This document shows positions 7,914 through 16,126 of a stretch of 64,000 bases of DNA, piece by piece. Within the stretch, counting starts at the first letter, position 1. Every line of letters begins with the position of its first letter. Position numbers and translations under genes: made by a program. The stretch comes from UTCFX2 sp002050125. Lineage in GTDB: Bacteria > Chloroflexota > Anaerolineae > Anaerolineales > UBA4823. The notes beneath the pieces were generated by a model, which saw only the letters and a list, made by a program, of their open reading frames with translations, ran no database searches and was not told where the DNA came from. Location of the stretch: assembly GCA_027494035.1 (NCBI GenBank), contig JAOSJQ010000001.1:1922001-1986000 (forward strand). Direction: 5' to 3'.

Positions 7914-10445
7914 TTAGCTTTCTGGTTGATGACCGTTGGATGAGGGCTTGTGTTGAAGGCGCGCGTCGGGCGCCGGTTTTTGGAACCGCGCAAAGAAACG
8001 CTCTAGAACAGCCATATAAGATAACCGGCGGATCTCCAAAGCCGATTTGCGCGCCAGGTCTAGATCCACCGGGAGCGTGCTAAAAGTCCCGATCTGGTAT
8101 TGGTCAACCAGCTCTCTGGCGGGCGTTTCGGCGGCAGGCAGCGCTTTACCCAGCGCTAACGCGCGCTCGGCGGGCGTTTCGGTCAAGCGGGGATGTTTGC
8201 CGAGCCGTGAAAGGCTGCGGTTGATTTCGAGATAAGCTTTCGAGAGGGGAGGCAGTTCGGCTCGGCGCGCCCAGCGCTCGACAAAGCGCGGCGGGCGCAG
8301 CCCCAGGCGCTGGAAGGTTCTTTCGAGGATGAGCGGAAACGGCGGCACCTGGATCGGCTTGGGTTTGGGGGCTTGCTCAGCCCAGGCAGCCAGTTTGCGG
8401 ACCGACTCCGGAGGAGTCAGACCGAGGCGCAGGAAAAGGGTTTCTAGCAGCGTTGGCGCGGTCGGCAAACCAAAAAGCGGCAGGGAGATGAGCGCCAGGG
8501 CTAACAGCAAAATCCCAACCGCCAGGCTGAAGACCCAGGATACCCTGCGGAGCGGCTCGGTTTGGCTCCCGGCGCTGGCTTCCTGGCTGGCTGCCTCCCG
8601 CAGGAGCGCCAGTTGCTCGCGCTTATCCTGTTTCAGGGCGGTCAGTTCTTCTTCCAGGGTGGGCGCGCCGTTTTCCAGGTTCTGGTCGCTTTCCAGGCGC
8701 ACCAGGGCTGGCTGCGAGGCGGTTGGCTCGAACTCGACCCAGCCGTAACTTGGGAAAAACACTTCGGGCCAGGAATGGGCGTCTTTTTGGCGGACGATAT
8801 AGATTTGTTTGTTCGTCAAGGCGTCGATTGCCTGACTGCCCAGCGCTTCTCCTTGGGCATATCCGGCTGCCCAGCGCGCCGGGATGCCCAGCGCGCGCAG
8901 CATGATAATTTCTGCCGAGGAATAATAATTGCAAAACCCAGCCCGCGACTCGAATAAAAACCAGTCGATGGGTTCCTGGTTCGACGGGGGTGCCTGCTCC
9001 AGGACCTGGACATAGCGGATGTTGAGGCGCAGGTAATCTGTGATCGCCAGGGCTTTGTCGTATGGCGACTCGAGCCCGGCGGTGAGACGCTCTGCCAGTT
9101 CCCGCGTGCGCGGGGTGATCGTATCAGGGAGCTGAAGATACCTCTCCTTCACCCAGCTTGGATAGTCCGTGTGATCTGAGCGCAGATCGTCGGCGGTGGG
9201 GTCGCTAAGTGAAGCCAGGATGTCATAGCTCTCCCCGGGGGAGATGGATGGATCCGCCGAAAAAGTGGATATATCGATCGTTCCGTCTGAATTCTGGAGA
9301 TATTCTACTTTGCCGTGGCGACTCACCCACAAGGGCTGCGCCGGGGTGAACAGTGTGGTGATGTGCGCGGCGCTGATGATGGAGAAACTGCCCAGCCAGC
9401 GGCTGTTGCCCGGTTCGATCGGGAGGTCCTTTCCGAAAGGATCGAAATTTTGCGTTCGATCGAAGTTTGCCTGCCACTGCCCGTTTTTATAGGTGTCGTA
9501 GACGCGCGCCCGCCAATACAGGCGCGCCCCGGTGGGCAGATCCGCGGGGGCGCTGGCGCGAAACACCTGGGCATCCGTCAGCACCGAACCCCGCCCCAGC
9601 GAGGAGGTGGGACTGTAAACGGCTGTGTAGGAGAAGACGGTCGCTTTGAGCGAAGCAAACGCGTTCTCGAAGTTGTTGACCGATTCATCCCAGGCGGTGC
9701 GCACGGGCTGCCAGAGGCGCGCCGCCTCAGGCAGCGCCTTTGCCAACGCGGGCATGGTCCAGGCGAAGATCACGATAACGAAAGTGATCAGGATCGTGTA
9801 ACGGATAAAATCGAGACCGATGTGGGGCGGAATCGTGGCGCGGCTGTTCTGCCACTGGCTGTGATGCTGGACAAATACCATGCGGGCTGCCAGGATCAGG
9901 CTGAAAAAGAGAAACGCGGCAAGATACCAGACCCGGCTGGAAACCACCGAATCGAACGAATGGATTACAAACATCGTCAGACCCGCCGGCAGCACTGCCA
10001 GCCAGGCGTCGCCGCGTCGGATGAGCACATATCCCGCATAAACGGCGATCGTCCAAAACAGCGCAAACATAGCAACCAGGAAGAGCAGCGAATCCCTTAC
10101 CGGTTCGTGCAGAACCAACTGGTTGATGATGATCTGCAGCCGGCTGATCAATATCACCATGCGCTCCAGCCAGGTGTAATTCGCGGGCAGGGTGGTCCCG
10201 AGCTGCCAGGGAGCGGCGAAGGCGCCGTAGATCACGGCAAAAAAAGCGGCAGTCCTGGGGGAGAAACGGCTGTATCCGAGCGCCAGCCCGGCGATCAGGC
10301 TGAGGAACACCAGCGTCTGTACTAGAAAAAGGTGCGCGGTCCAATCGGTGGCTACCAGGCGCGTGCCAGCAGTCAGCAGAGCCGCCATCAACAGCAGCAC
10401 CGCCGGGAGATCCCACCAGCGCACGGGGTAAAGATCAGTTTTCAT
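7914..10445 (-). CDS. TgpA-like membrane protein with extracellular transglutaminase domain
   Basis: An 843-residue protein with the TgpA layout. Residues 1-250 contain about seven membrane helices (DUF3488-like), and a long exported segment follows. A transglutaminase-like cysteine protease domain has AGFCNYYSSAEIIMLRALGI with the candidate nucleophile Cys near residue 503, DAHSWPEVFFPSYGWVEFEP with the His near 553, and an acidic third residue soon after. Another membrane helix near 645-665 leads to a cytoplasmic C-terminal region of about 180 residues resembling DUF4129. In other bacteria such genes often neighbour a MoxR ATPase and a DUF58 protein; neither is adjacent here. The ATG at 10445 is the first start in frame. 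Likely role: cell-envelope protein or peptidoglycan processing; substrate unknown. Confidence 0.85.
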   Translation of the reverse strand: MKTDLYPVRWWDLPAVLLLMAALLTAGTRLVATDWTAHLFLVQTLVFLSLIAGLALGYSRFSPRTAAFFAVIYGAFAAPWQLGTTLPANYTWLERMVILISRLQIIINQLVLHEPVRDSLLFLVAMFALFWTIAVYAGYVLIRRGDAWLAVLPAGLTMFVIHSFDSVVSSRVWYLAAFLFFSLILAARMVFVQHHSQWQNSRATIPPHIGLDFIRYTILITFVIVIFAWTMPALAKALPEAARLWQPVRTAWDESVNNFENAFASLKATVFSYTAVYSPTSSLGRGSVLTDAQVFRASAPADLPTGARLYWRARVYDTYKNGQWQANFDRTQNFDPFGKDLPIEPGNSRWLGSFSIISAAHITTLFTPAQPLWVSRHGKVEYLQNSDGTIDISTFSADPSISPGESYDILASLSDPTADDLRSDHTDYPSWVKERYLQLPDTITPRTRELAERLTAGLESPYDKALAITDYLRLNIRYVQVLEQAPPSNQEPIDWFLFESRAGFCNYYSSAEIIMLRALGIPARWAAGYAQGEALGSQAIDALTNKQIYIVRQKDAHSWPEVFFPSYGWVEFEPTASQPALVRLESDQNLENGAPTLEEELTALKQDKREQLALLREAASQEASAGSQTEPLRRVSWVFSLAVGILLLALALISLPLFGLPTAPTLLETLFLRLGLTPPESVRKLAAWAEQAPKPKPIQVPPFPLILERTFQRLGLRPPRFVERWARRAELPPLSKAYLEINRSLSRLGKHPRLTETPAERALALGKALPAAETPARELVDQYQIGTFSTLPVDLDLARKSALEIRRLSYMAVLERFFARFQKPAPDARLQHKPSSNGHQPES

Positions 10446-10511
10446 GATAAACCGCGCAGACTGATCCGCTAAGAGCGTTCACGCCTACTTTATAACATAA
10501 TTATCGGAGCA

Positions 10512-10535
10512 AAAAAAGCCCCCGCGCGGCGGCGA
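10512..10535 (-). terminator. Intrinsic terminator downstream of the ZIP-like gene
   Basis: Read on the minus strand, a GC-rich hairpin (GCC-G-CC, loop GCGC, GG-G-GGC, one mismatch) is followed by seven T residues. It lies 35-58 bases after the stop codon of the ZIP-like gene and upstream of the transglutaminase gene, so it should end the transcript of the former. Confidence 0.75.
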
Positions 10536-10569
10536 AGATTAAGGTGTGATAACAATTAAGTTGGATCGC

Positions 10570-11301
10570 TTAGAGGAGCAAGAAGGTCAGCAGGGCATAC
10601 AGCGAGATGCCGCCCACAAATAGGATTCCAGCGAAACCAGGCTCGCCATCGCGGTTTGCTTCGGGGATCATACTTTGCGTCACCATGGTCAAAAGAAAGC
10701 CAGCCGCGAGGGCAAGGAGCGCCAACCGGACAGCTTCGGACTGATTGCGCAGCAAACCGAAACCCAGGACTGCGCCACCCAGCATACAAACCATAAATAA
10801 GAACGAAAGCCGGCGGCGATACTCTCTGGGTATGCCCTGTCTTTTTGCCGTAGCAATCGTAAGAAAAGCCAGCGGCGCGGCGCTCAGCGCCAGACTAAGC
10901 GCCAGCAGCAGACCCATGCTGATGGACACCGTTGAGCCGACCCCGATCAAGACGCCATCCACCACAAAATCCACCAGCACGCCAATAAAAAGCCCGATCG
11001 AAGGCGCCGTCACAGAACTTGTGGAGGCGGACGCTAACCGGCGCACAGCCAGGAATTCAATCAGCACGAACAACCCGCCGCCCATGAAAAAAGCCAGCAT
11101 GCCGATTTGAAACGCGCCGCCGCGCAGCGCCGCGGGCATCAGGCTGAACGCCACTAACGCGGTGATGATCCCGGCTGCAAATTGCAGCGCGGCGTTGACC
11201 GCGCGATCGGGCGCCTCGAACCGTTCGGCTGCCGGCGCGCCCAGGTAGGTCAGGAAAGCCGCGACGCTGGCGATGATCAGAACAAGCAGAAAATCATTCA
11301 T
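10570..11301 (-). CDS. ZIP-like family membrane protein, divergent
   Basis: A 243-residue protein with seven or eight predicted membrane helices, similar in layout to ZIP metal transporters. The N-terminal helix is followed by GIITALVAFSLMPAAL, where ZIP helix 2 normally lies, and the C-terminal part has GFLLTMVTQSMIPEA, which resembles the last ZIP helices. The metal-binding histidines of helices IV and V are not evident: the helix IV region reads LVDFVVDGVLIGVG, where canonical ZIPs have an HNFxxG-type motif, and helix V has no HExxxE. It may therefore move another ion or have a different role. It is separated from the AbgT gene by a strong hairpin and has its own terminator, so it is probably a single-gene unit. 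Confidence 0.65.
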   Translation of the reverse strand: MNDFLLVLIIASVAAFLTYLGAPAAERFEAPDRAVNAALQFAAGIITALVAFSLMPAALRGGAFQIGMLAFFMGGGLFVLIEFLAVRRLASASTSSVTAPSIGLFIGVLVDFVVDGVLIGVGSTVSISMGLLLALSLALSAAPLAFLTIATAKRQGIPREYRRRLSFLFMVCMLGGAVLGFGLLRNQSEAVRLALLALAAGFLLTMVTQSMIPEANRDGEPGFAGILFVGGISLYALLTFLLL

Positions 11302-11312
11302 TCAAAACAACC

Positions 11313-11348
11313 CGGTGCGGCGCGCCAGGTTGTGCACACGCCGCACCG
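11313..11348 (-). terminator. Hairpin terminator after the AbgT-type gene
   Basis: A perfect 10-bp inverted repeat, CGGTGCGGCG at 11313-11322 and CGCCGCACCG at 11339-11348, with a 16-base loop. It lies 35 bases past the AbgT stop codon on the minus strand. There is no T-run, so the hairpin may act as a 3'-end stabiliser or Rho-aided terminator. Confidence 0.55.
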
Positions 11349-11382
11349 AAATGTCAGGCTGTCAAGCCAGGCTGTTGGCGCT

Positions 11383-13032
11383 TTACACACCCGGCAGATA
11401 ACCCGGTCCGAGTGGAATTCCAAGCAGGAACCAGACGATGAAGAGAACCGTCCACACGATCAGGATGATCACCGAATAGGGCAGCATCAAGGCAACGATG
11501 GTTCCGATGCCGGCGTTTTTCTGATAACGCTGTGCAAAGATCACGATGATCGGCAGGTAGACCATCAACGGCGTGATGGCGTTCACCGGCGAGTCAGCGA
11601 TCCGGTATGCGGCGAGCAAGGTTTGCGGCGCAACCCCCAGCCGGATAAAGAGCGGGACGAAGATCGGCGCAAAGATTGCCCACTTCGGGAGGGCGCCTGG
11701 CATGATGAAATCGAGCAGCACGATGACCAGGATGAACCCGATCAACAACGGGATCGCCCCGAGGTTTGCCGATTCGAGCAATTCCGCCAGCGAAACAGCG
11801 ATCAGCCGGGGTAGATTGCTATAGTTGAAGAAGGCAATGAACTGGCTGATCATCAACAGCATAAAGACCATCCCGCCCAGCCCGGAGAACGTCTTGGTGA
11901 CGGCTTTGATGACATCGTTGGCGCCGCTCATCGTCTTGGCGCCGATGCCGTAGCAGGTGCCGGAAACCAGGAAGAACAGCATGACGATAAACAGCAGGCT
12001 GTCCATAAACGGCGTGTTACCGACGATGCTTCCAGTCTCCGGGTGGCGCAGCGGCGCTCCCGGGGGCAGGGTCAGGAGTAGAACCAGGACGAGGATCCCC
12101 AGGAAACCGTAAGTCGCAAACTTCAAGCCACGCGCCTCACCCTCAGCAGCGACACCCTCCGCTGCCCCGCCGTCATCCAAGCCTTCCTCGGGCACGTACT
12201 TGCCGAGGCGCGGCTCAACCAGGCGCTCTGTGATCAGCATAGCCACAAAAGCCATGATAAACGAAAAGGCGACTGAGAAGAAGAAGTTGGCGACGATCGA
12301 AATCGGCTCCCCCCCGGTAATACCGATGGCTTCATTGACGATCTCGGTGATCATGGCATCTATCGGTGCAATGATCGGGTTCACCATGAAGATCGTGGCG
12401 ACACCGGCAAAGCCTGCGGCCAGCCCGGCGAGGGGGTGTCGCCCCACGCTCAGGAAAGCCGCCGCGGCTAAGGGGATGAGGATCAAATATCCTGCGTCCG
12501 AGGCGATGCTCATGATCACACCGATGAGGATAAGGATGTAGCTCAGCGCCTTACGGGGCGAAACCGCCACCAGCTTGCGCACCAAGGCGCCCATCATCCC
12601 CGCCTCTTCAGCCACGCCGGCGCCCATCATGGCGATGAAAGTGACCGCTATGACGCCGAAGCCAGCAAAGTTGCTGACAAACGACGAGAAGATGAAGCGG
12701 ATGCCCTCTACCGACAGGAGGTTGTTCACCGTGATCGTTACTTCCTTAAGCTCAAACATGTCTTCTTGGTAACGATCAGATGGCGCCACCACCCCTGGGT
12801 TAGTGGTATCCTCATAGTAATCATATTCCGTTTCGGTTTCGACGGGTACCGCAATGGTTTCTGTGACGCTGGCGCCTGCCAGGTCCAAGACGGCGGAGAG
12901 CAGGATCACAAAGATAATCAGGTACAAAAACATGAGAACAGGGTGGGGGACTTTGTTGCCTATCTTTTCGACGGCGTTGAGCAGCCCCTGCATACCACCC
13001 GATTGTCCTCCATTTGCGACTTTAGCACTCAT
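11383..13032 (-). CDS. AbgT-family transporter
   Basis: A 549-residue membrane protein matching the AbgT/YdaH family (p-aminobenzoyl-glutamate importers or antimetabolite exporters). The N-terminal VEKIGNKVPHPVLMFLYLII is characteristic. About eleven or twelve helices follow, with the conserved GAGVAEEAGMMGALVRKLV, SDAGYLILIPLAAAAF, and the C-terminal PGALPKWAIFAPIFVPLF and ADSPVNAITPLMVYLPII blocks. A soluble loop of about 40 residues after helix 1 is also typical. An exceptionally good ribosome binding site (GGAGGAGGT) precedes the ATG at 13032. It is the first of a run of minus-strand peptide and amino-acid genes, so uptake of short peptides or aminobenzoyl-glutamate is plausible, but the substrate is not proven. 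Confidence 0.88.
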   Translation of the reverse strand: MSAKVANGGQSGGMQGLLNAVEKIGNKVPHPVLMFLYLIIFVILLSAVLDLAGASVTETIAVPVETETEYDYYEDTTNPGVVAPSDRYQEDMFELKEVTITVNNLLSVEGIRFIFSSFVSNFAGFGVIAVTFIAMMGAGVAEEAGMMGALVRKLVAVSPRKALSYILILIGVIMSIASDAGYLILIPLAAAAFLSVGRHPLAGLAAGFAGVATIFMVNPIIAPIDAMITEIVNEAIGITGGEPISIVANFFFSVAFSFIMAFVAMLITERLVEPRLGKYVPEEGLDDGGAAEGVAAEGEARGLKFATYGFLGILVLVLLLTLPPGAPLRHPETGSIVGNTPFMDSLLFIVMLFFLVSGTCYGIGAKTMSGANDVIKAVTKTFSGLGGMVFMLLMISQFIAFFNYSNLPRLIAVSLAELLESANLGAIPLLIGFILVIVLLDFIMPGALPKWAIFAPIFVPLFIRLGVAPQTLLAAYRIADSPVNAITPLMVYLPIIVIFAQRYQKNAGIGTIVALMLPYSVIILIVWTVLFIVWFLLGIPLGPGYLPGV

Positions 13033-13088
13033 TTATACCTCCTCCAAGATGATTGATTTTCCGATCATGCAGTAATGGCTGTTGTGCA

Positions 13089-13119
13089 GGCGCAGCGCGC
13101 CTTGAAAGAGCGCTGCGCC
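13089..13119 (-). terminator. Hairpin terminator after the leucyl aminopeptidase gene
   Basis: A perfect 10-bp stem, GGCGCAGCGC at 13089-13098 and GCGCTGCGCC at 13110-13119, with an 11-base loop. It lies just past the aminopeptidase stop codon and before the AbgT ribosome binding site. No T-run follows, but position and strength suggest transcript termination or processing. Confidence 0.6.
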
Positions 13120-13140
13120 CGGATAGCACGAAACAGGCGA

Positions 13141-14595
13141 TTATACATACCCTTTCAGAAATTCGGCGAGCAGACGCACGCCCACGCCTGTGCCGCCATG
13201 TACGTCGTAGGATTTGGCTGGTCGGTCGACCCAGGCTGTACCGGCAATGTCGAGATGCACGAAGGGAAAGTCGCCCACGAAAGCCGCCAGGAACGCCCCA
13301 GCCGTGATCGAACCTGCCGCCCGCCCCGCGATGTTCTTCAAGTCAGCGATCTCGCTCTTGACCATCGCGTGGTACTCGTCCCAGAGGGGGAGCTGCCACA
13401 CCTTCTCGGCGCTGAGTTCGCCGGCGCGGCTGATCCTATCGACCAGGCTCTGGTCGGTGCCCATCATGCCGGTAGCATGTGCGCCCAGCGCGATGATGAT
13501 TGCCCCGGTGAGGGTCGAAAGCTCGACGATCGCGTCCGGTTTGTAGCGCTGGGCATAGAACAACGCGTCGGAAAGGATGATGCGCCCTTCGGCGTCGGTG
13601 TTGAGCACTTCGATCGTCTTGCCGCTCAGCGTCTTCACGATGTCGCCCGGGCGGTAAGCGTTGCTGCTGGGCATGTTCTCGGCGGATGAGACCAGCCCGA
13701 CCACATGCAGCGATGGCTTGGTCTCGGCTACGACTTGCATCGCGCCAAAAACGGCAGCCGAGCCGCCCATGTCCGACTTCATGGTCTCCATTGCGTCGGG
13801 CGGTTTGAGGGAAAGCCCGCCAGAATCAAAGGTCAGACCTTTGCCCACCAGACAAATGGTTGGCGTGCCCTTTTTAGGCTCGCCGTATTCCATCACGATG
13901 AAGCGCGGCTCGTTAATGGAACCTTTGCCGACCGCTAGGATCCCGCCAAAGCCCTGTTCGGTGAGCTGAGCTTTATCCAGCACAGTCACTTTCAAACCGA
14001 GGCGCTTGCCCAGCGCCAGGGCTTCTTCGCCGAGTACGGCTGGGGTCAAGGCGTAGCCCGGACCGTTGACCAGGTCGCGGGCAAAGTTCACCCCGCGGGC
14101 GGTCGTTTGACCGGCAGCGGCGCCGCGGCGCGTCCGTTCGACTGTTTGGCTGAAGACCGTGGCGCGCTCGACCAGGAAAGTCTGCTCGTTAGCCAGCCCG
14201 GTTTGGTAGCGGGCAAAACGGTAAGCCCCCATATCCAACCCTTCCGCAAACGCCTGACCGGCTACTTCGGCGTCCAGGGGCAGATCGCCGTTGACGGCGA
14301 CCGTGATGGCGGCGACTTGCAGCCTGCGAGCCTCCTTGACGGCGGTCGCGCTCGCGCGGCGAATGCTCTCGGCGCTGACAGCTTCGCGCTTACCCAGCCC
14401 GACCAGCAGCAAACGCCGCGGCGCAGCCGCGCCGCGCGGGTAGAGCAGCAGCGTTTCGTTGGCTTTGCCGCGAAAATCTTTGGGCTCGAGCAGGTCTGTC
14501 ACCTCCGACGGCAGTGCAGCGTCCTCAAAAGTCGCCAGCATCGCCAGATCGGATGGTTCGTGCAGCAAGTTGCCCGTCTTTACTGTAATTTCCAT
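13141..14595 (-). CDS. pepA: Leucyl aminopeptidase (M17)
   Basis: A 484-residue M17 cytosolic aminopeptidase that removes N-terminal residues from peptides using two metal ions. Diagnostic blocks are GKGLTFDSGGLSLKP with the metal- and substrate-binding Lys/Asp, MKSDMGGSAAVFGAM, and VLNTDAEGRIILSDAL with the family signature NTDAEGR. The C-terminal HLDIAGTAW and GGTGVGVRLLAEFL complete the catalytic domain, and residues 1-165 form the macro-like N-domain. The ATG at 14595 is chosen because an AAGGAG site lies seven bases upstream; the frame open to 14673 adds a low-complexity YYYY segment with no such site. It sits between an M20 peptidase and the AbgT transporter, so it probably completes breakdown of imported peptides. 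Confidence 0.93.
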   Translation of the reverse strand: MEITVKTGNLLHEPSDLAMLATFEDAALPSEVTDLLEPKDFRGKANETLLLYPRGAAAPRRLLLVGLGKREAVSAESIRRASATAVKEARRLQVAAITVAVNGDLPLDAEVAGQAFAEGLDMGAYRFARYQTGLANEQTFLVERATVFSQTVERTRRGAAAGQTTARGVNFARDLVNGPGYALTPAVLGEEALALGKRLGLKVTVLDKAQLTEQGFGGILAVGKGSINEPRFIVMEYGEPKKGTPTICLVGKGLTFDSGGLSLKPPDAMETMKSDMGGSAAVFGAMQVVAETKPSLHVVGLVSSAENMPSSNAYRPGDIVKTLSGKTIEVLNTDAEGRIILSDALFYAQRYKPDAIVELSTLTGAIIIALGAHATGMMGTDQSLVDRISRAGELSAEKVWQLPLWDEYHAMVKSEIADLKNIAGRAAGSITAGAFLAAFVGDFPFVHLDIAGTAWVDRPAKSYDVHGGTGVGVRLLAEFLKGYV

Positions 14596-14676
14596 ATCTT
14601 TCTCCTTTTCTGTATAGTAATAATAGGTTGTTTCTTCGTTTTCCAACTCTAACGCTTTCGCGCTTTCTTTCACGTT

Positions 14677-16065
14677 TTAGGGGCGCGGCAGCGCCGCTAA
14701 CTCGTCCAGATAGGTAATCGCAGTCTCGATGCCGCGGTGGAACATCGCCAGACTGTAGTGCTCGTTTGGTGAATGTAAGCCGTCGCTGTCTAACCCGTAG
14801 CCCATCATGACCACCGGGATTTTCATCAGGTCATAGATATCTGCCACGATTGGGATGCTGCCGCCGCCGCGCGTGAATACGGGAGAATATCCCCACCCTT
14901 TTTCATAGGCGCGGGCAGCCGCCTGCATTTCGGGCAGGTCAAAGGGGATCAGCGCAGGGTTACCCTTGGTCACTAAGCTGACGCTGACGGTGACGGTGGG
15001 CGGGGCAATCGATTCGATATATTGTTTGAGCAGTTGGTAGATCTTATCCGGGTTTTGGTTGCCGACCAGGCGCGAGCTCAGTTTTGCGCCCGCTTTGCCC
15101 GGGATGATGGTCTTCGGTCCTGGACCACTCCAGCCGCTCCACAAGCCGTTGATATCCAGGGTGGGGCGGGCTGAGACGCGCTCACGAATGGTGTAATTCT
15201 GATCGCCCCAGACCGCCGGCACGCCGGTCGCTTCCTTGAACTGCGCTTCGGTGAGCTCATTCTTAGCGATCATCTGGCGTTCTTCGGGCGTGAGCGCGGC
15301 AACGTCATCATAGAAACCTGGAACGGCGATGGTATTGTCGGGGTTGTAGAGCTTGCCCAGTATCTCAACCAGAGCCAGGGCGGGATTGTGCACTGCGCCG
15401 CCCCAGAAACCGCTGTGCAGGTCTTCCTTGGGACCTTGAACCTCCACCTGGATGTAGGTCATGCCGCGCAGGCTGTGGGTGATCGCTGGCTCTTCGACGA
15501 TGCGCATCGATGAATCGCTGATCACGCAAACATCCGCTTTGAGCATTTCCAGGTTTTCCTTGATGAAAGGCGCCAGGTTTGGAGATGAGACCTCCTCCTC
15601 GCCTTCGAGCAGAATCTTGAGATTGACCGGCGCGCCTCCGGTCCGCAGATAAGCTTCGAGCGCTTTGACGTGGATGAAAAGCTGGCCTTTATCGTCCGTC
15701 GCGCCGCGGGCGTACACCTTGCCATCTTTAACGAACGGTTCGAATGGCGGCGTATCCCAGCCGTCTTCCATGTCGGCTGGCACCACATCGTAGTGACCGT
15801 AAACTAGCACGGTTGGACGATCCGGTCCAGCGCCCAGCCACTCGGCGTAAACGACCGGGTGACCGGCTGTCGGATAGGTCTTTACATTTTCAAGACCCAG
15901 GCTGCGCAGGTGTGTTTCGAGCCATTGCGCCATCTGGCGCACATCCTCGGCGTGGGCGGGGTTGGCGCTGATGCTGGGGAAGCGCAGCATCTCGAACAGC
16001 TCACTTTGAAACCTTTCCGCATTGGTTCGGGCAAACTGGATTGCTTCATTCGTATTTTTTGACAA
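14677..16065 (-). CDS. M20-family dipeptidase
   Basis: A 462-residue zinc peptidase of the M20 group most like CNDP/PepV-type dipeptidases. Metal-binding and catalytic motifs are VLVYGHYDVVPAD (His, Asp), ARGATDDKGQ (bridging Asp), LEGEEEVSSP (general base and ligand Glu) and the C-terminal LHSPNEHY (last His). The dimerisation or lid domain lies between about residues 200 and 315. The start is a TTG with an AGGA site about eight bases upstream; the only nearby ATG is out of frame. The gene directly precedes pepA on the same strand with an 81-base gap, so the two are likely co-transcribed and act in sequence on short peptides. Confidence 0.9.
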   Translation of the reverse strand: MSKNTNEAIQFARTNAERFQSELFEMLRFPSISANPAHAEDVRQMAQWLETHLRSLGLENVKTYPTAGHPVVYAEWLGAGPDRPTVLVYGHYDVVPADMEDGWDTPPFEPFVKDGKVYARGATDDKGQLFIHVKALEAYLRTGGAPVNLKILLEGEEEVSSPNLAPFIKENLEMLKADVCVISDSSMRIVEEPAITHSLRGMTYIQVEVQGPKEDLHSGFWGGAVHNPALALVEILGKLYNPDNTIAVPGFYDDVAALTPEERQMIAKNELTEAQFKEATGVPAVWGDQNYTIRERVSARPTLDINGLWSGWSGPGPKTIIPGKAGAKLSSRLVGNQNPDKIYQLLKQYIESIAPPTVTVSVSLVTKGNPALIPFDLPEMQAAARAYEKGWGYSPVFTRGGGSIPIVADIYDLMKIPVVMMGYGLDSDGLHSPNEHYSLAMFHRGIETAITYLDELAALPRP

Positions 16066-16126
16066 AGATTAGTTCCTCGCTTTCAGATTGTATTTTAGCT
16101 GATGCCTTAGAAATCTTGATGTTTAA

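Noticed and set aside
9315..10325. Long open frame of 336 codons opposite the transglutaminase gene
   Set aside because: It lies entirely antisense to a gene with clear motifs, has skewed composition and no family features, so it is a shadow frame.
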